A DNA stretch of 64,000 nt from Phosphoribacter sp037045055 (GTDB lineage: Bacteria; Actinomycetota; Actinomycetes; Actinomycetales; Dermatophilaceae): positions 372,001 to 436,000 of the forward strand of contig JBAOHJ010000003.1 in assembly GCA_037045055.1 (NCBI GenBank), given 5' to 3'. Positions 17,403-27,890 of the stretch are shown piece by piece (within the stretch, counting starts at the first letter, position 1; every line of letters begins with the position of its first letter). The position numbers and the translations under genes were made by a program. Under the pieces are notes generated by a model. That model ran no database searches and had not been told where the DNA came from. It worked only from the letters and a program-made list of their open reading frames with translations.

Positions 17403-19833
17403 CTACGCCGGCGAGCACCCGTTCGGCGGACGCGGCGCTGGCCGCGGTCGCCAGCCTGGTCGCCTCGCTCGGTCTGAGCACGCTGGTGCAACACCAGGCC
17501 TGGGTCACCCAGGCCGCATGGCTGGTCGCCCTCGTCGCCCTCGTCGGGGCCCTGCTGCGCCGAGCCCACGCCGGTGGTCTGGTCGTGGTGCTCGGTCAGC
17601 TGGCCGCCGTGGGCCTCACGACCACGTGGACGCACGCCGGGTCGAGCACGTGGTACGGAGTGCCCACCTCCGCCAGCATGGAAGCGCTCGACGCGCTGGT
17701 CGGAGAGTTCGGCACGACGGTGTCCACCTCCGCCGCGCCCATCCCCACCAACGCCGGCGTCGAGATGACCTTCGCGCTCATCGCCGCCGCGGTCGCCCTG
17801 GCCGTCGACCACGTCGCGGTGACCCGGCGGGCCCCCGCGGCGGCCGGCATACCCCTGCTCGCGGTGTTCCTCGCGACGGCGGCCAACAACGGCGCCGCGG
17901 TGTCGCCGGTGTACTTCGTCGCGGCGGCCGCGGCCTGGCTCGTCCTGGTGGCGCGACAGGGGCGCTGGAGGATGCGCCGCTGGTCCGACCGGGTGGCCGA
18001 CCCCGCGACCCCCACCAGCGACCCCGACGATGCCCGGGTGGCCAGCCTCGGGTTCGGCGCGGCGGCCCGCCGCCTGGGAGTGGCCACGATCCTGCTCGCC
18101 GTCGTGGTGCCGGCGGCGCTGCCGCACCTGCCCACGCGGTTCCTGCTCGACGGGCTGGCGCGCAGCGCCGACGGGCGCGGGAACGCCCGCGTCGGGTACA
18201 GCTCGACCCTCGACGTCGGCCGCAGCCTCGGTGGCGCCAGCACGGCCCGGGTCTTCACCTACCGCACCACCGCCCCCGACCCACCGCCGCTGCGCGTCGT
18301 CGCCGCGACCGACTACGACGGCACCACCTGGTCGCGGCCCCGGCCGATCCTCGGCCGGGCCTCCCGGCTGGAGCTGTCCGACCGGGTGGCTCGGGTCGAG
18401 CGCACGCTCACCGTGGAGGACTTCACCCTCGACCCGCCGGCCGTCGCCACCGCACAGCCCGTCGTCGCCGTGGACCTGCGGGGCACCGTGTGGCAGGTCG
18501 ACGAGGCGACCTCGGACGTCTACGTACGCACCCAGGCGGGGTCGTACTCGACGACCTACCTGGAGCCCCAGCTGACCCCCGCGCTGCTGCGGGACGGGGT
18601 CGACGGCGTCCCGGGTCCCGACCCGTTGCCCACCTCGGACCGGCTGGTCGGCCAGGCGTTGGCCGTGGACCGCCGCTCCGAGGCCAGAGTCCGGGCCGCG
18701 CTGTCCGCCGCCCGGGCCGCGGCCCCCGATCCCACCGCGGCGGCGGACTCCCCCTACGACACGGCGATCGCGATCCAGGACTGGCTGCGCGGTGCGGGCG
18801 GGTTCACCTACTCGCTCACCCTTCTCGACCCCACCCCCACCGGGCGAGCGCGCGACCCGATCTCCGCGTTCCTGGAGACCAAGACCGGCTACTGCGTGCA
18901 GTTCGCCTCGGCGATGGTGATGATGTCCCGGGCCGCCGGGATCCCCGCCCGGATGGCGATCGGGTTCCTGCCCGGCTCGGCCGTCGACGGGACGTATGCC
19001 GTGTCCGCGTCGGACGCGCACGCCTGGCCGGAGCTGTACTTCCCCGGCGCCGGTTGGGTGCGCTTCGAGCCCACACCGGCCTCACGCACGGGGTCGCCGC
19101 CGTCCTGGACGCAGGCGGCGCCCGTCACGACCGGCCCCGACGCGAGTGCGACGACGGCACTCGTGGACCCGAGCGGCACCACGACCCCCTCCTCCGACCG
19201 GCCCGCCGTCGAGGGCCTCGAGGACGGGGTCCTCACCGAGATCGACCAGCCCTGGTGGGACCGCGTCGCGGGATGGCTCGGCGAGCCGTGGCATCTGGTG
19301 CTGCTGGCCGTGGCGCTCGGGACGTGCGGGGCGCTGGTGCTGCCGGCCACGGCATACCTGCTGCGGGTGCGTCGCGCGGGCCCCGGTCGGGGTGACCGCG
19401 TGGAGGCCCACTGGGCCGGGCTCACCGCGCGGCTGGACGACCTGGGGCTGCGTGCGCCGGTCGGGGCGACCTTGCGCGACGCCGAGCGGTTCTACCGATC
19501 GGCAGCCGTGCTCGACGAGCCGGCCCGGGCCGCGCTGGCCCAGGTGGTGAGCACGGTCGAGCAGTCCCGCTACGCCCGCCCGGGCCGCGCCCCCGACGCC
19601 GACCTGGGTGCGGCCGTGCGCAGCGTCGCCCGGGCCGCGTCCCGGACCAGGTCGCGCCGTCAGCGGGTCCGCGCGTTCCTCGCGCCGGGCCAGGCCACCC
19701 GATGGTGGCGCCAGGTGTCCGCCACGGCGTCGGCTCGGCTGGCACGGGCCGGTGCTCGCGTCTCACGGATGCGCCGCCGCCGGTCCGGATCGCGAGCTCA
19801 GTCCGGGTCGCGAGGTCAGCCCAGGTCGCGAGC

Positions 19834-19846
<13 letters not shown>
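17399..19846 (+). CDS. Membrane-bound transglutaminase-like protein
   Basis: The 815-residue protein has several N-terminal membrane spans (to about residue 245), an extracytoplasmic part with a transglutaminase core, and a further span near residue 640. The core shows the catalytic Cys499 in TKTGYCVQFASAM, His541 in DAHAWPELYF and FEPT in place of the frequent FDPT. It belongs to the TgpA-like family encoded after DUF58 genes; the substrate is unknown. The C terminus is a repetitive Arg/Ser/Gln tail whose last codons overlap the sigma-factor gene on the other strand by 13 bp. Confidence 0.88.
19784..19837. repeat. Three 18-bp tandem repeats at a convergent gene overlap
   Basis: Units at 19784-19801, 19802-19819 and 19820-19837 follow the pattern TCCGGRTCGCGAGSTCAG, and a partial fourth runs to the stop codon. 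They encode SGSRAQ-like hexapeptides at the end of the transglutaminase. The last unit overlaps the stop codon of the sigma-factor gene, so the repeat may have grown out of that sequence. Confidence 0.85.
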
Positions 19847-21759
<1,913 letters not shown>

Positions 21760-21899
21760 GAGCTACCTTTCGCCGTTCGATGGGGGGCACAGTGGCCGAC
21801 GGGCACGGTCGGCCCGGTCGGGGAGAACGTCAGGAGGGCTGGATGCGCAGGCACCGATGGCCGGGGGTGGTCGCACCCGCACCGTGCTGCTCGAACGAC

Positions 21900-21929
21900 A
21901 TTATAAAACGACCCGCCCGATCATGTGGA
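21900..21929 (-). promoter_or_regulatory. Probable sigA promoter
   Basis: A perfect TATAAT is read on the minus strand at 21905-21900. Eighteen bases upstream lies TCCACA (21929-21924), a 4 of 6 match to TTGACA. Transcription would begin near 21893, leaving a leader of about 135 bases before the GTG at 21759. Such an A+T-rich hexamer is rare in this sequence, which supports the call. Confidence 0.65.
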
Positions 21930-22040
21930 CGACCCTCCACAGTGCTAACGCCCGAAGCGCCCACAACATGCCCGTATGCCGCGTGGCGGACGCGCCGCCC
22001 TCCCCGACGGACCTGCCGTGGGCCTGACCGTGGCGCGAGC

Positions 22041-22448
22041 TCAGTCGTCGTGGCTGGCCTTGACGGCCAGCACGGGGCAGGTCGCCTCGAGCAGGATCCG
22101 CTGCGCGTTGGACCCGAGGATGAGCTTGCCCACGGGGGTGCGTCGACGCAGGCCGATAACGATGAACTCGGCGTTCTCCCGCTCGGCGACCTCGATGAGG
22201 TCCTCGGCCGGCTCGTTGCCCTTGACGAGTTGACGCACCTCGTGCTCCAGGCCGACGGCCTTGAGCTGACCGTCGACCCGCTCCAGCTCGTCCTCGAACT
22301 TCGCCGCCTCCTCGGGGTCGAAGTCCTTCCCGCCGCGCTGGGAGTTGATGACGATGAGCTTGGTCTTGCGCAACTCGCACTCGTCCGCAGCCCGACGTAG
22401 TGCGGCCCGGCCCTCCCGGGTTGCGACGTATCCGACGACGATGGCCAC
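22041..22448 (-). CDS. Universal stress protein (UspA family)
   Basis: A single-domain UspA protein of 135 residues. The ATP-binding pattern Gly-x2-Gly-x9-Gly-Ser/Thr is represented by IGLRRRTPVGKLILGSNAQ near the C terminus, and the N-terminal strand IVVGYVATREG is typical. Usp proteins bind ATP and respond to stress; the specific role cannot be read from sequence. The GTG start at 22448 has AGGAGG immediately upstream at good spacing. Confidence 0.9.
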   Translation of the reverse strand: MAIVVGYVATREGRAALRRAADECELRKTKLIVINSQRGGKDFDPEEAAKFEDELERVDGQLKAVGLEHEVRQLVKGNEPAEDLIEVAERENAEFIVIGLRRRTPVGKLILGSNAQRILLEATCPVLAVKASHDD

Positions 22449-22522
22449 GCTGTCCTCCTTCGCCCCCTGCCCAGAACCCTCTTTGCCTCGACGCTACCGG
22501 ATCGACGGGCTGGCGGCGCGGG

Positions 22523-23650
22523 CTAGCGTAGAAGGTCACGCACGAGTCGCCCGACGGCCTCGACCTCGATGAGGAAACCGTCGTGGCCGTGGCGCGAGTG
22601 GATGGTCGTGAGCCGGGCTCTCGGGATGGCGGCGACCAGCCGCTCGCACTCCTGCCGCAGATACAACCGGTCGCTGTCGACCGCGGCCACGGTGACGTCA
22701 GCGCTCACCCCCGCCAGGGCGGCGGCGACTCCCCCGCGATCGCGACCGACGTCGTGGGAGTTCATCGCCTCGGTGAGCACGAGGTAGGAGTTGGCGTCGA
22801 AACGCCGCTCGAGCTTGTGGGCGTGGTGGTCCAGGTAGCTCTCCACGGCATACCGGCCACCGGCCCCCAGCGGGTCCTCCCCGCTCTGCGGCACCCGACC
22901 GAAGCGCTCGTCGAGCTCGGCGGCGCTGCGGTAGGTGACGTGCGCGATCCGTCGGGCCAGGCCCAGACCGCGCGCGGGCACCCGGCCGGTGGCGTAGTAG
23001 TCGCCGCCGGCGAAGTCGGGGTCGTCTCGGATGGCCAGCAACTGGGGCTGCGACCAGGCGATCTGGTCCGCGCTCGCCGCGGCCGTGCTGGCCAGGACGG
23101 CGGCGTGGGCCACCCTGCGGGGGTGGGTCACCGCCCACTCGAGCACGCGCATGCCACCCATCGAGCCCCCGATGACCAGCGCCCAGGTGTCGATCCCCAA
23201 CGCGTCGGCGAGGCGCCGCTCGGCCTCGACCTGGTCGCGGATGGTGACGAACGGGAACCGGCTGCCCCAGGGTCGGCCGTCCGGTGCCGGCGATGAGGGT
23301 CCGGTGCTGCCCTGGCATCCGCCGAGCACGTTCGCCGACACCACGAAGTGGCGCTCGGTGTCGACCGCGTGGCCCGGGCCGACCAGGCCGTCCCACCACC
23401 CCGCCGAGGGATGGCCCGGGCCCGCCGGCCCGACCACGTGGCTGTCCCCGGTCAACGCGTGCTCGACGAGGACCGCGTTGCCCCCGTCGGGCGCCGGGGT
23501 GCCCCAGGTCTCGAAGGCCACCCGGACCGCGGGCAGGTGGCCCCCTCGCTCCAGTCGCATCGGACCGATGTCGAGGAACCGCCGGTCGCCGGGGTGGTCG
23601 CCATCGGTCCAGGGCCCGCTCGTCAGCGGCGGATCGTCGGTGACGGTCAT
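22523..23650 (-). CDS. metX: Homoserine O-acetyltransferase MetX
   Basis: MetX activates homoserine with acetyl-CoA for methionine synthesis. The 375-residue alpha/beta-hydrolase protein has the nucleophile elbow IGGSMGGMRVLEW, the catalytic Asp in AVDSDRLYL and His in HSRHGHDGFL, all in MetX context. The ATG at 23650 is used because GAGGAG lies 8-10 bp upstream. The gene follows a SAM-IV riboswitch, so its expression should fall when S-adenosylmethionine is plentiful. Its partner metY lies 12 kb away under the same kind of control. Confidence 0.95.
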   Translation of the reverse strand: MTVTDDPPLTSGPWTDGDHPGDRRFLDIGPMRLERGGHLPAVRVAFETWGTPAPDGGNAVLVEHALTGDSHVVGPAGPGHPSAGWWDGLVGPGHAVDTERHFVVSANVLGGCQGSTGPSSPAPDGRPWGSRFPFVTIRDQVEAERRLADALGIDTWALVIGGSMGGMRVLEWAVTHPRRVAHAAVLASTAAASADQIAWSQPQLLAIRDDPDFAGGDYYATGRVPARGLGLARRIAHVTYRSAAELDERFGRVPQSGEDPLGAGGRYAVESYLDHHAHKLERRFDANSYLVLTEAMNSHDVGRDRGGVAAALAGVSADVTVAAVDSDRLYLRQECERLVAAIPRARLTTIHSRHGHDGFLIEVEAVGRLVRDLLR

Positions 23651-23667
23651 CGGGGGAACTCCTCGGG

Positions 23668-23776
23668 TCGCGCTTGCCCGGGGCGGTCGCCCGGGCCCGG
23701 TCATCACCCGGGGCACCCCACGCGAGGAGGGTTGCCGTCCAGCAAGCCGGGGCTTGCGCGCTGGAACTCATGACCT
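23668..23776 (-). promoter_or_regulatory. SAM-IV riboswitch upstream of metX
   Basis: The minus-strand leader begins GGTCATGAGTTCCAGC, continues with AAGCCCCGGCTTGCTGG, GGCAACCCTCC, GTGGGGTGCCCCGGGTGA and closes with a complementary GACC. This matches the consensus of SAM-IV, an actinobacterial S-adenosylmethionine aptamer. A conserved GCAAGCGCG follows, probably the pseudoknot partner. A TATAGT -10 hexamer (23788-23783) sits just before it, so transcription starts about at the aptamer edge. Recognition is from memory of the family pattern; boundaries are approximate. Confidence 0.85.
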
Positions 23777-23880
23777 GGGCCAACTATAACGGCCGGTCGG
23801 CGCCTCGGAACGTCCACGTCCACGCGATGAGCTCGCCCGGCCCCGCGGCACGCGCGCTCGCCGACAGGGTCGGGGCCTCC

Positions 23881-23955
23881 CCTGCATCCGGTAGGCCTGC
23901 ATCCGGTAAGCCTGCATCCGGTGGGCTTGCATCCGGTGAGTCTGCATCCGGTGGG
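23881..23955. repeat. Five 15-bp tandem repeats
   Basis: Five head-to-tail units of exactly 15 bp share the core CTGCATCCGGTRRG (23881, 23896, 23911, 23926, 23941). They lie between the metX promoter and the end of the SRPBCC gene and are not in a credible gene. There are no spacers, so this is a simple tandem repeat that could vary in copy number. Confidence 0.9.
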
Positions 23956-23972
23956 TCTGCGCCCCAGGTCGG

Positions 23973-24461
23973 TCAACCGGTCTGCTGACGCGCGAGCACG
24001 TCGTCGATCGCGTCGTACGAGGACTGCAGGCCATCCTCCATCCCCGAGTCGATCACCATCGCCGCGGTGGTGGGTGAGTCGTAGCTGCAGACTGCCCGCA
24101 GCGTCGTCCGGCCGTCCTGCTCGGTGAGTGTGGTGACGATCGTCGACGGCTCGGCGCCGGGCATGCTGTCGAACCGCTCGGTGTGCACCATCCGGGCGGG
24201 CGGGTCCAGCTCGAGGTACTCACCGGAGAAGGACACCTCCGTCCCGTCCGGGGTCACCTGTGCGAAGTGCCAGCGACCGCCGACCCGCAGGTCGATCTCG
24301 CACACTGTCATCTCGCCGTGACCGGCGCCCCACCACTGGCGGACGTGCGCCGGGGTGGTCATGGCGTCGTAGACGAGCTGCGCCGGGGCGGCGAAGACTC
24401 GGGAGATGACGATCTGGGCACCCTCGACGCGGACGGTGGCCCGGTGCGGGTGAGTGGTCAT
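23973..24461 (-). CDS. SRPBCC (AHSA1-like) domain protein
   Basis: A 162-residue START/SRPBCC-fold protein of the AHSA1/COG3832 group: ISRVFAAPAQLVYDAMT at the start and HVRQWWG plus the VGGRWHF strand are characteristic. These proteins form a hydrophobic pocket; ligands are mostly unknown. The start overlaps the stop of the upstream ArsR-type gene by 4 bp. ArsR/SRPBCC pairs of this kind are widespread in actinomycetes, which suggests the regulator controls this gene, but no ligand can be inferred. Confidence 0.87.
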   Translation of the reverse strand: MTTHPHRATVRVEGAQIVISRVFAAPAQLVYDAMTTPAHVRQWWGAGHGEMTVCEIDLRVGGRWHFAQVTPDGTEVSFSGEYLELDPPARMVHTERFDSMPGAEPSTIVTTLTEQDGRTTLRAVCSYDSPTTAAMVIDSGMEDGLQSSYDAIDDVLARQQTG

Positions 24462-24796
24462 GGCGTCGTTCCCTTCGTCTGCTGGATGGCCGTGAGGTGC
24501 TCGTCCAGGCTCTCGAGGTTGGCTTCCCAGAAGCGGCGGTACGCGGTGAGCCAGGCGGACGCCGAGGCCAACCCAGAGGCGGCGATGCGGCAGTGGCGCC
24601 GCACGCCGTCACGTTCCTTGACGACCAGGCCGGCCCGTTCCAGGACGGCCAGGTGCTTCGACACGGCCGGCAAGGTCAACTCGAACGGCTCGGCAAGCGC
24701 ACCGACCGTCGCGGTGCCGTGGGCCAGGCGCTGCAAGATGGCCCGCCGGGTCGGGTCCGCCAAGGCGGCGAACGTGATGCTGAGCTCGTCGTCCAT
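24458..24796 (-). CDS. ArsR-family winged-helix repressor
   Basis: A 112-residue ArsR/SmtB-like regulator with LADPTRRAILQRLAHG and the recognition helix LTLPAVSKHLAVLERAGLV. It lacks an obvious metal-binding cysteine motif and so resembles the non-metal subgroup that travels with SRPBCC genes. The ATG at 24796 is chosen over an in-frame TTG at 24802. The stop overlaps the SRPBCC start. An inverted repeat and an A+T-rich patch just upstream may be its own operator and promoter. Confidence 0.9.
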   Translation of the reverse strand: MDDELSITFAALADPTRRAILQRLAHGTATVGALAEPFELTLPAVSKHLAVLERAGLVVKERDGVRRHCRIAASGLASASAWLTAYRRFWEANLESLDEHLTAIQQTKGTTP

Positions 24797-24800
24797 ATTC

Positions 24801-24824
24801 AACCGCTCGGTTTATTTACTAGTA
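24801..24824 (-). promoter_or_regulatory. A+T-rich palindromes before the ArsR gene
   Basis: Directly before the start lie the inverted repeat AACCG-CT-CGGTT (24801-24812) and the palindrome TACTAGTA (24817-24824). The patch is far richer in A+T than its surroundings. It is a reasonable autoregulatory operator overlapping the promoter, but no clear -10/-35 pair could be fixed. Confidence 0.45.
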
Positions 24825-24978
24825 CAGAAACAATGGCTCATGGTCGCGTCGTTGTCAACTCCCTAGTGGGGTCGAGCCGCGGCGGCTGGTGGGTCTGGTG
24901 GCCGGTCGCGAGGGTTTGGCGGGCTCGGGACGCGCGGCACTGCCCGAACGCCCGGCACTCCGGGACGCGCCGCGGGCT

Positions 24979-25115
24979 GGCGGTGCCGTCCTGGTCGCCT
25001 CCGAGCGATGCCGCGCCTCGGCCGGCGGTGCCGTCCTGGTCGCCTCCGAGCGATGCCGCGCCCCGGGCCGGCGGTGCCGTCCTGGTCGCCTCCGCGGGAT
25101 GCCGCGCCCCGGGGC
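24979..25115. repeat. Three direct repeats of about 45 bp
   Basis: The unit starting GGCGGTGCCGTCCTGGTCGC begins at 24979, 25024 and 25070. The first two copies are nearly identical, the third differs near its middle. They occupy part of the roughly 330-bp space between the ArsR gene and the DUF4192 gene. Open frames across them are products of the repeat and the G+C content. No protein, RNA or CRISPR feature is recognised in the rest of this space. Confidence 0.85.
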
Positions 25116-25131
25116 CGGCGCGTAGCGGGCC

Positions 25132-26286
25132 TCAGGCGGACCGGTCCGATTCCTCGCCGGCCCGCCGCGGTCGCACCGCGAGGTCGACCAGATGTCCGAG
25201 CAGCACGGCCAGCCGGTAGTCCGGCGCCAGGGACAGCGCCCGCTCCAGAGCGACCCGGGTCAGGGGGCCGTCGCCGAGCCACCATGTGTACGAGGCCAGC
25301 ACGGCGAGCACGGCGGGGGCCAACTGTGCCGGGCAGTGCCTGGCCAGCCAGCACAGCCGATCGACCAGCAGGCCGGCCGTCTCGGGCGCCCACCCCGCTG
25401 CCGCATCGGCCGGCGCCCACCCCGCTGCCGCATCGGCCGGCGCCCACCCCGCGTCGCCCGGCGCGCCGCTCGACCCTGCGACGTCCGGTGGGTCGGGCAT
25501 GGCGTCCGGACGGGGCCACCAGGCCCGGGCCGCCTCGACGAGCACGGGCTCGAAGCTCTCGATCGGCAGGGTCCCGGGGCACAGCCAGGCGCACAGCAGG
25601 TCGCGCAGGAGGTGGTCGGTGAGGGAAACCGCCATCCGAGCGGCGGCGGCCGCCGAGACCGGGGCGTCCCCGGGCCGGCCGGTCGGGTCGAGCAAGCGGC
25701 CCCAGTCCTCGACTGCCCGGCGACGCGCCGCGGGTGCGCAGCCGAGGACGTCAAGACGAGCCGCCGCCCGGGCCACCCGATCGCTGGTCGGGCCGGGCTC
25801 CGCGGCCACTCGCGCGGCCATCCGGTCCCGACTCTCACTCGGTCGACGCCCGAGGGCGACGAACTCGGCCACCGCCGGGACCGCATGGTCGGGCGGCAGC
25901 GTCAGGCCCTCCACCCGTAGGCGCCGGTCCGGGCACTCGGGGAAGTAGACCCGCCCGGCGCGCACGACCATCCGCTCGGGCACTGCCAGACCCTCGGCGC
26001 GCAGCCGACCGGCGAGCACGGCACCGGCCCGCTCGCCGTGCCCGGGGGACGACTCGTAGACGATGACCACCGCCGCGGTGGCGCCGTCCCGGCGCGCGTG
26101 GCGCACCATCGTCGAGGCCGCCGCGTCGACCTCGCCCGCCCGTGAGGGCAGGTCGAGGCGCTGCACGACCCCGAGATGACGTCGGCGCAGCCCGACGAGC
26201 ACGAGCGAGTCCTGGGGTCGGAAGCCCAGCTGGTAGGGCAGCACGGTGACGAGATCGACGGGGGTGCGGACGTGGATCGCGGCCAT
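25132..26286 (-). CDS. DUF4192 domain protein
   Basis: A 384-residue actinobacterial protein of the DUF4192 family, recognised by the opening DLVTVLPYQLGFRPQDSLVLVGL and the later GDGPLTRVALERALSLAPDYRLA. The function of the family is not known to me. The ATG at 26286 gives a start with AGGA about 8 bp upstream. Near residues 300-325 a 30-bp DNA duplication encodes the repeated GWAPADAAA. It stands alone on the minus strand. Confidence 0.85.
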   Translation of the reverse strand: MAAIHVRTPVDLVTVLPYQLGFRPQDSLVLVGLRRRHLGVVQRLDLPSRAGEVDAAASTMVRHARRDGATAAVVIVYESSPGHGERAGAVLAGRLRAEGLAVPERMVVRAGRVYFPECPDRRLRVEGLTLPPDHAVPAVAEFVALGRRPSESRDRMAARVAAEPGPTSDRVARAAARLDVLGCAPAARRRAVEDWGRLLDPTGRPGDAPVSAAAAARMAVSLTDHLLRDLLCAWLCPGTLPIESFEPVLVEAARAWWPRPDAMPDPPDVAGSSGAPGDAGWAPADAAAGWAPADAAAGWAPETAGLLVDRLCWLARHCPAQLAPAVLAVLASYTWWLGDGPLTRVALERALSLAPDYRLAVLLGHLVDLAVRPRRAGEESDRSA

Positions 26287-26397
26287 GGTCGCGATCCTGG
26301 CGGCGATCACCCCCGGCCGGTATGCCGTGCCGATGGCCTGTGGACGGCGAGGCAACGGTGCACCACGGTGGGGACAACCCGCCCCCGGCCCCGGCGT

Positions 26398-26449
26398 GCA
26401 GCGGTCACCCACCCGGGCGACCGGCGAGCAGCGGTCACCCACCCGGGCG
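26398..26449. repeat. 22-bp direct repeat, period 30 bp
   Basis: GCAGCGGTCACCCACCCGGG plus CG occurs at 26398-26419 and again at 26428-26449, in the 197-bp gap between the DUF1232 and DUF4192 genes. Nothing else is recognised there apart from one GTATGCCG word at 26320. Confidence 0.8.
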
Positions 26450-26483
26450 CACCACCCCCCGGACGAGGGCCGCGCCGGTCGGG

Positions 26484-26957
26484 TCAGTCGGACACGACGA
26501 AGGAGCGCACTGTCCGGGTATCGCCCCCGGCGGCCCAGGGGGTCGATCCGGCGTCCTGCGGGGTCGCGGTGGCGTCGGACGGCCAACCGCGCGACGGCAT
26601 ACCACCGGGCCTGCCCCGCTCCCAGGCGAGGAACTCCTCGGTCGCGGCGACCAGCGCGGCGGCCAGCCACCCCACCACCATGGCGTTGTCGGCGACCCCG
26701 AGCAGAGGCAGCACCGCCTCGGGCACGAGATCCACCGGCGAGAGGACGTAGGCCAACGCAGCGAGCATCCCCGCGAGCGCGCCGCCGGTCAGGCCGGCAT
26801 ACTCCCCGCGCAGCGTGGCCCGGATCATCCGTGGGACCGCGATCAGGCGCTGGCCCACCCCTGCCGACCCGGGGCGAGTTGCCGCCCGCAGTGCCGACCC
26901 GAACGTGACGAGCATCCCCCAGCGCGAGCGGCGCGCACCGAAGCCACGACCTGCCAT
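26484..26957 (-). CDS. DUF1232 (YkvA-like) membrane protein
   Basis: A 157-residue protein with the DUF1232 core YVLSPVDLVPEAVLPLLGVADN, which forms part of two hydrophobic helices in the middle of the chain. The family is small, membrane associated and of unknown function. GGGGGAG lies six bases before the ATG at 26957, which is preferred to an ATG at 27005. The last 35 residues are low complexity. Confidence 0.85.
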   Translation of the reverse strand: MAGRGFGARRSRWGMLVTFGSALRAATRPGSAGVGQRLIAVPRMIRATLRGEYAGLTGGALAGMLAALAYVLSPVDLVPEAVLPLLGVADNAMVVGWLAAALVAATEEFLAWERGRPGGMPSRGWPSDATATPQDAGSTPWAAGGDTRTVRSFVVSD

Positions 26958-27033
26958 GACGTCTCCCCCGTTGTCGATAGCGAGCCGATGCCCGCACCGG
27001 ATCAACGTCGCCGCGGCGTCGGCGATTCCGCGG

Positions 27034-27735
27034 TCAGCCGGCCGCCACCGTGGGGAACTCGCTGCGCGCGTGCTCGGCGATCCGGGTCATGAGGTAGCCG
27101 TCGAGGCCGGCGCCGACCGCTCCGCCGATCACCGGCACCGCCCGACCGAGCCGTCCCAGCACCCCTTTGCCCAGCGACGACACGAGCCGGAAACCCACGG
27201 CCTTGTCCAGGACCATGAGGGTCGAGTCGGGCAGGCGCCGGGTGGCCAGGTCGGTGAGCCGGCCGCTGGCGGTCACCCCGGCCCGGTGCAGCAGGTCGTC
27301 GGCCTCCGCGCCGACGAGGGTGAGCAGGACGGCGGTGCGGATCTGCGCCTGGGAGAGGTTGTAGCCACGGACCACCGCGATCGCGGCGACCATCCGGGTG
27401 GCGGTGAGGTAGAACTCCACGACGTTGGCCGGCACCGCGACGACCATCGTCACCAGCCCGCCCAGCCCGGTGACGAACCCGCCGACCGCCCCGGTCGCGA
27501 CGTGCCGCCGGACGATCGCGTCGATGGCCGCCTCGTCGCTGCCCGCCTTCGTCATGGCCTTGGCAGCGACCTGCTGGGCGGACTCGAACCTTCCCCGACC
27601 GTCGATGCCGATGTCGAGCAGCTTCTCCACGAGCGCCTCCGACGCCCGCCCGAGACCCGCCGGGCGCGACCCCGGTTGGGCGGCCCGGGCGAGTGCGGTG
27701 CCGGGCTCGTCCCGCTTCTTGCGCGCTGGGCTCAC
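27034..27735 (-). CDS. EcsC family protein
   Basis: A 233-residue protein related to Bacillus EcsC: an amphipathic N-terminal region, then the Gly-rich hydrophobic segment TGAVGGFVTGLGGLVTMVVAVPANVVEF and a C-terminal VIGGAVGAGLDGYLMTRIAEHA. EcsC accompanies an ABC transporter in Bacillus, but none is nearby here and the role is unknown. GTG at 27735 with GAGAGG upstream. It is divergent from the polymerase gene. Confidence 0.85.
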   Translation of the reverse strand: MSPARKKRDEPGTALARAAQPGSRPAGLGRASEALVEKLLDIGIDGRGRFESAQQVAAKAMTKAGSDEAAIDAIVRRHVATGAVGGFVTGLGGLVTMVVAVPANVVEFYLTATRMVAAIAVVRGYNLSQAQIRTAVLLTLVGAEADDLLHRAGVTASGRLTDLATRRLPDSTLMVLDKAVGFRLVSSLGKGVLGRLGRAVPVIGGAVGAGLDGYLMTRIAEHARSEFPTVAAG

Positions 27736-27890
27736 CGTGCATCCTCTCCTCGACGTCGCGTCCGTCGCCGCCGAGCCGGCCGGACCTACCTGCCTGCCAA
27801 CCTATCCGAGTCCGCCCGGCGGCACCCGCCGGCCGCGGCCGGTCCGTCGGCGGACTGGGGTTGGATGTCCTGGTGGCCGGTGATGCGCGG

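Noticed and set aside
23881..23955. CRISPR-like array
   Set aside because: The units are only 15 bp, directly adjacent with no spacers, and there are no cas genes in the window.
24889..25125. 78-codon plus-strand frame with repeated GGAVLVASERCR
   Set aside because: The repeat in the peptide simply reflects the three 45-bp DNA repeats; there is no ribosome site or homologous family that I recognise.
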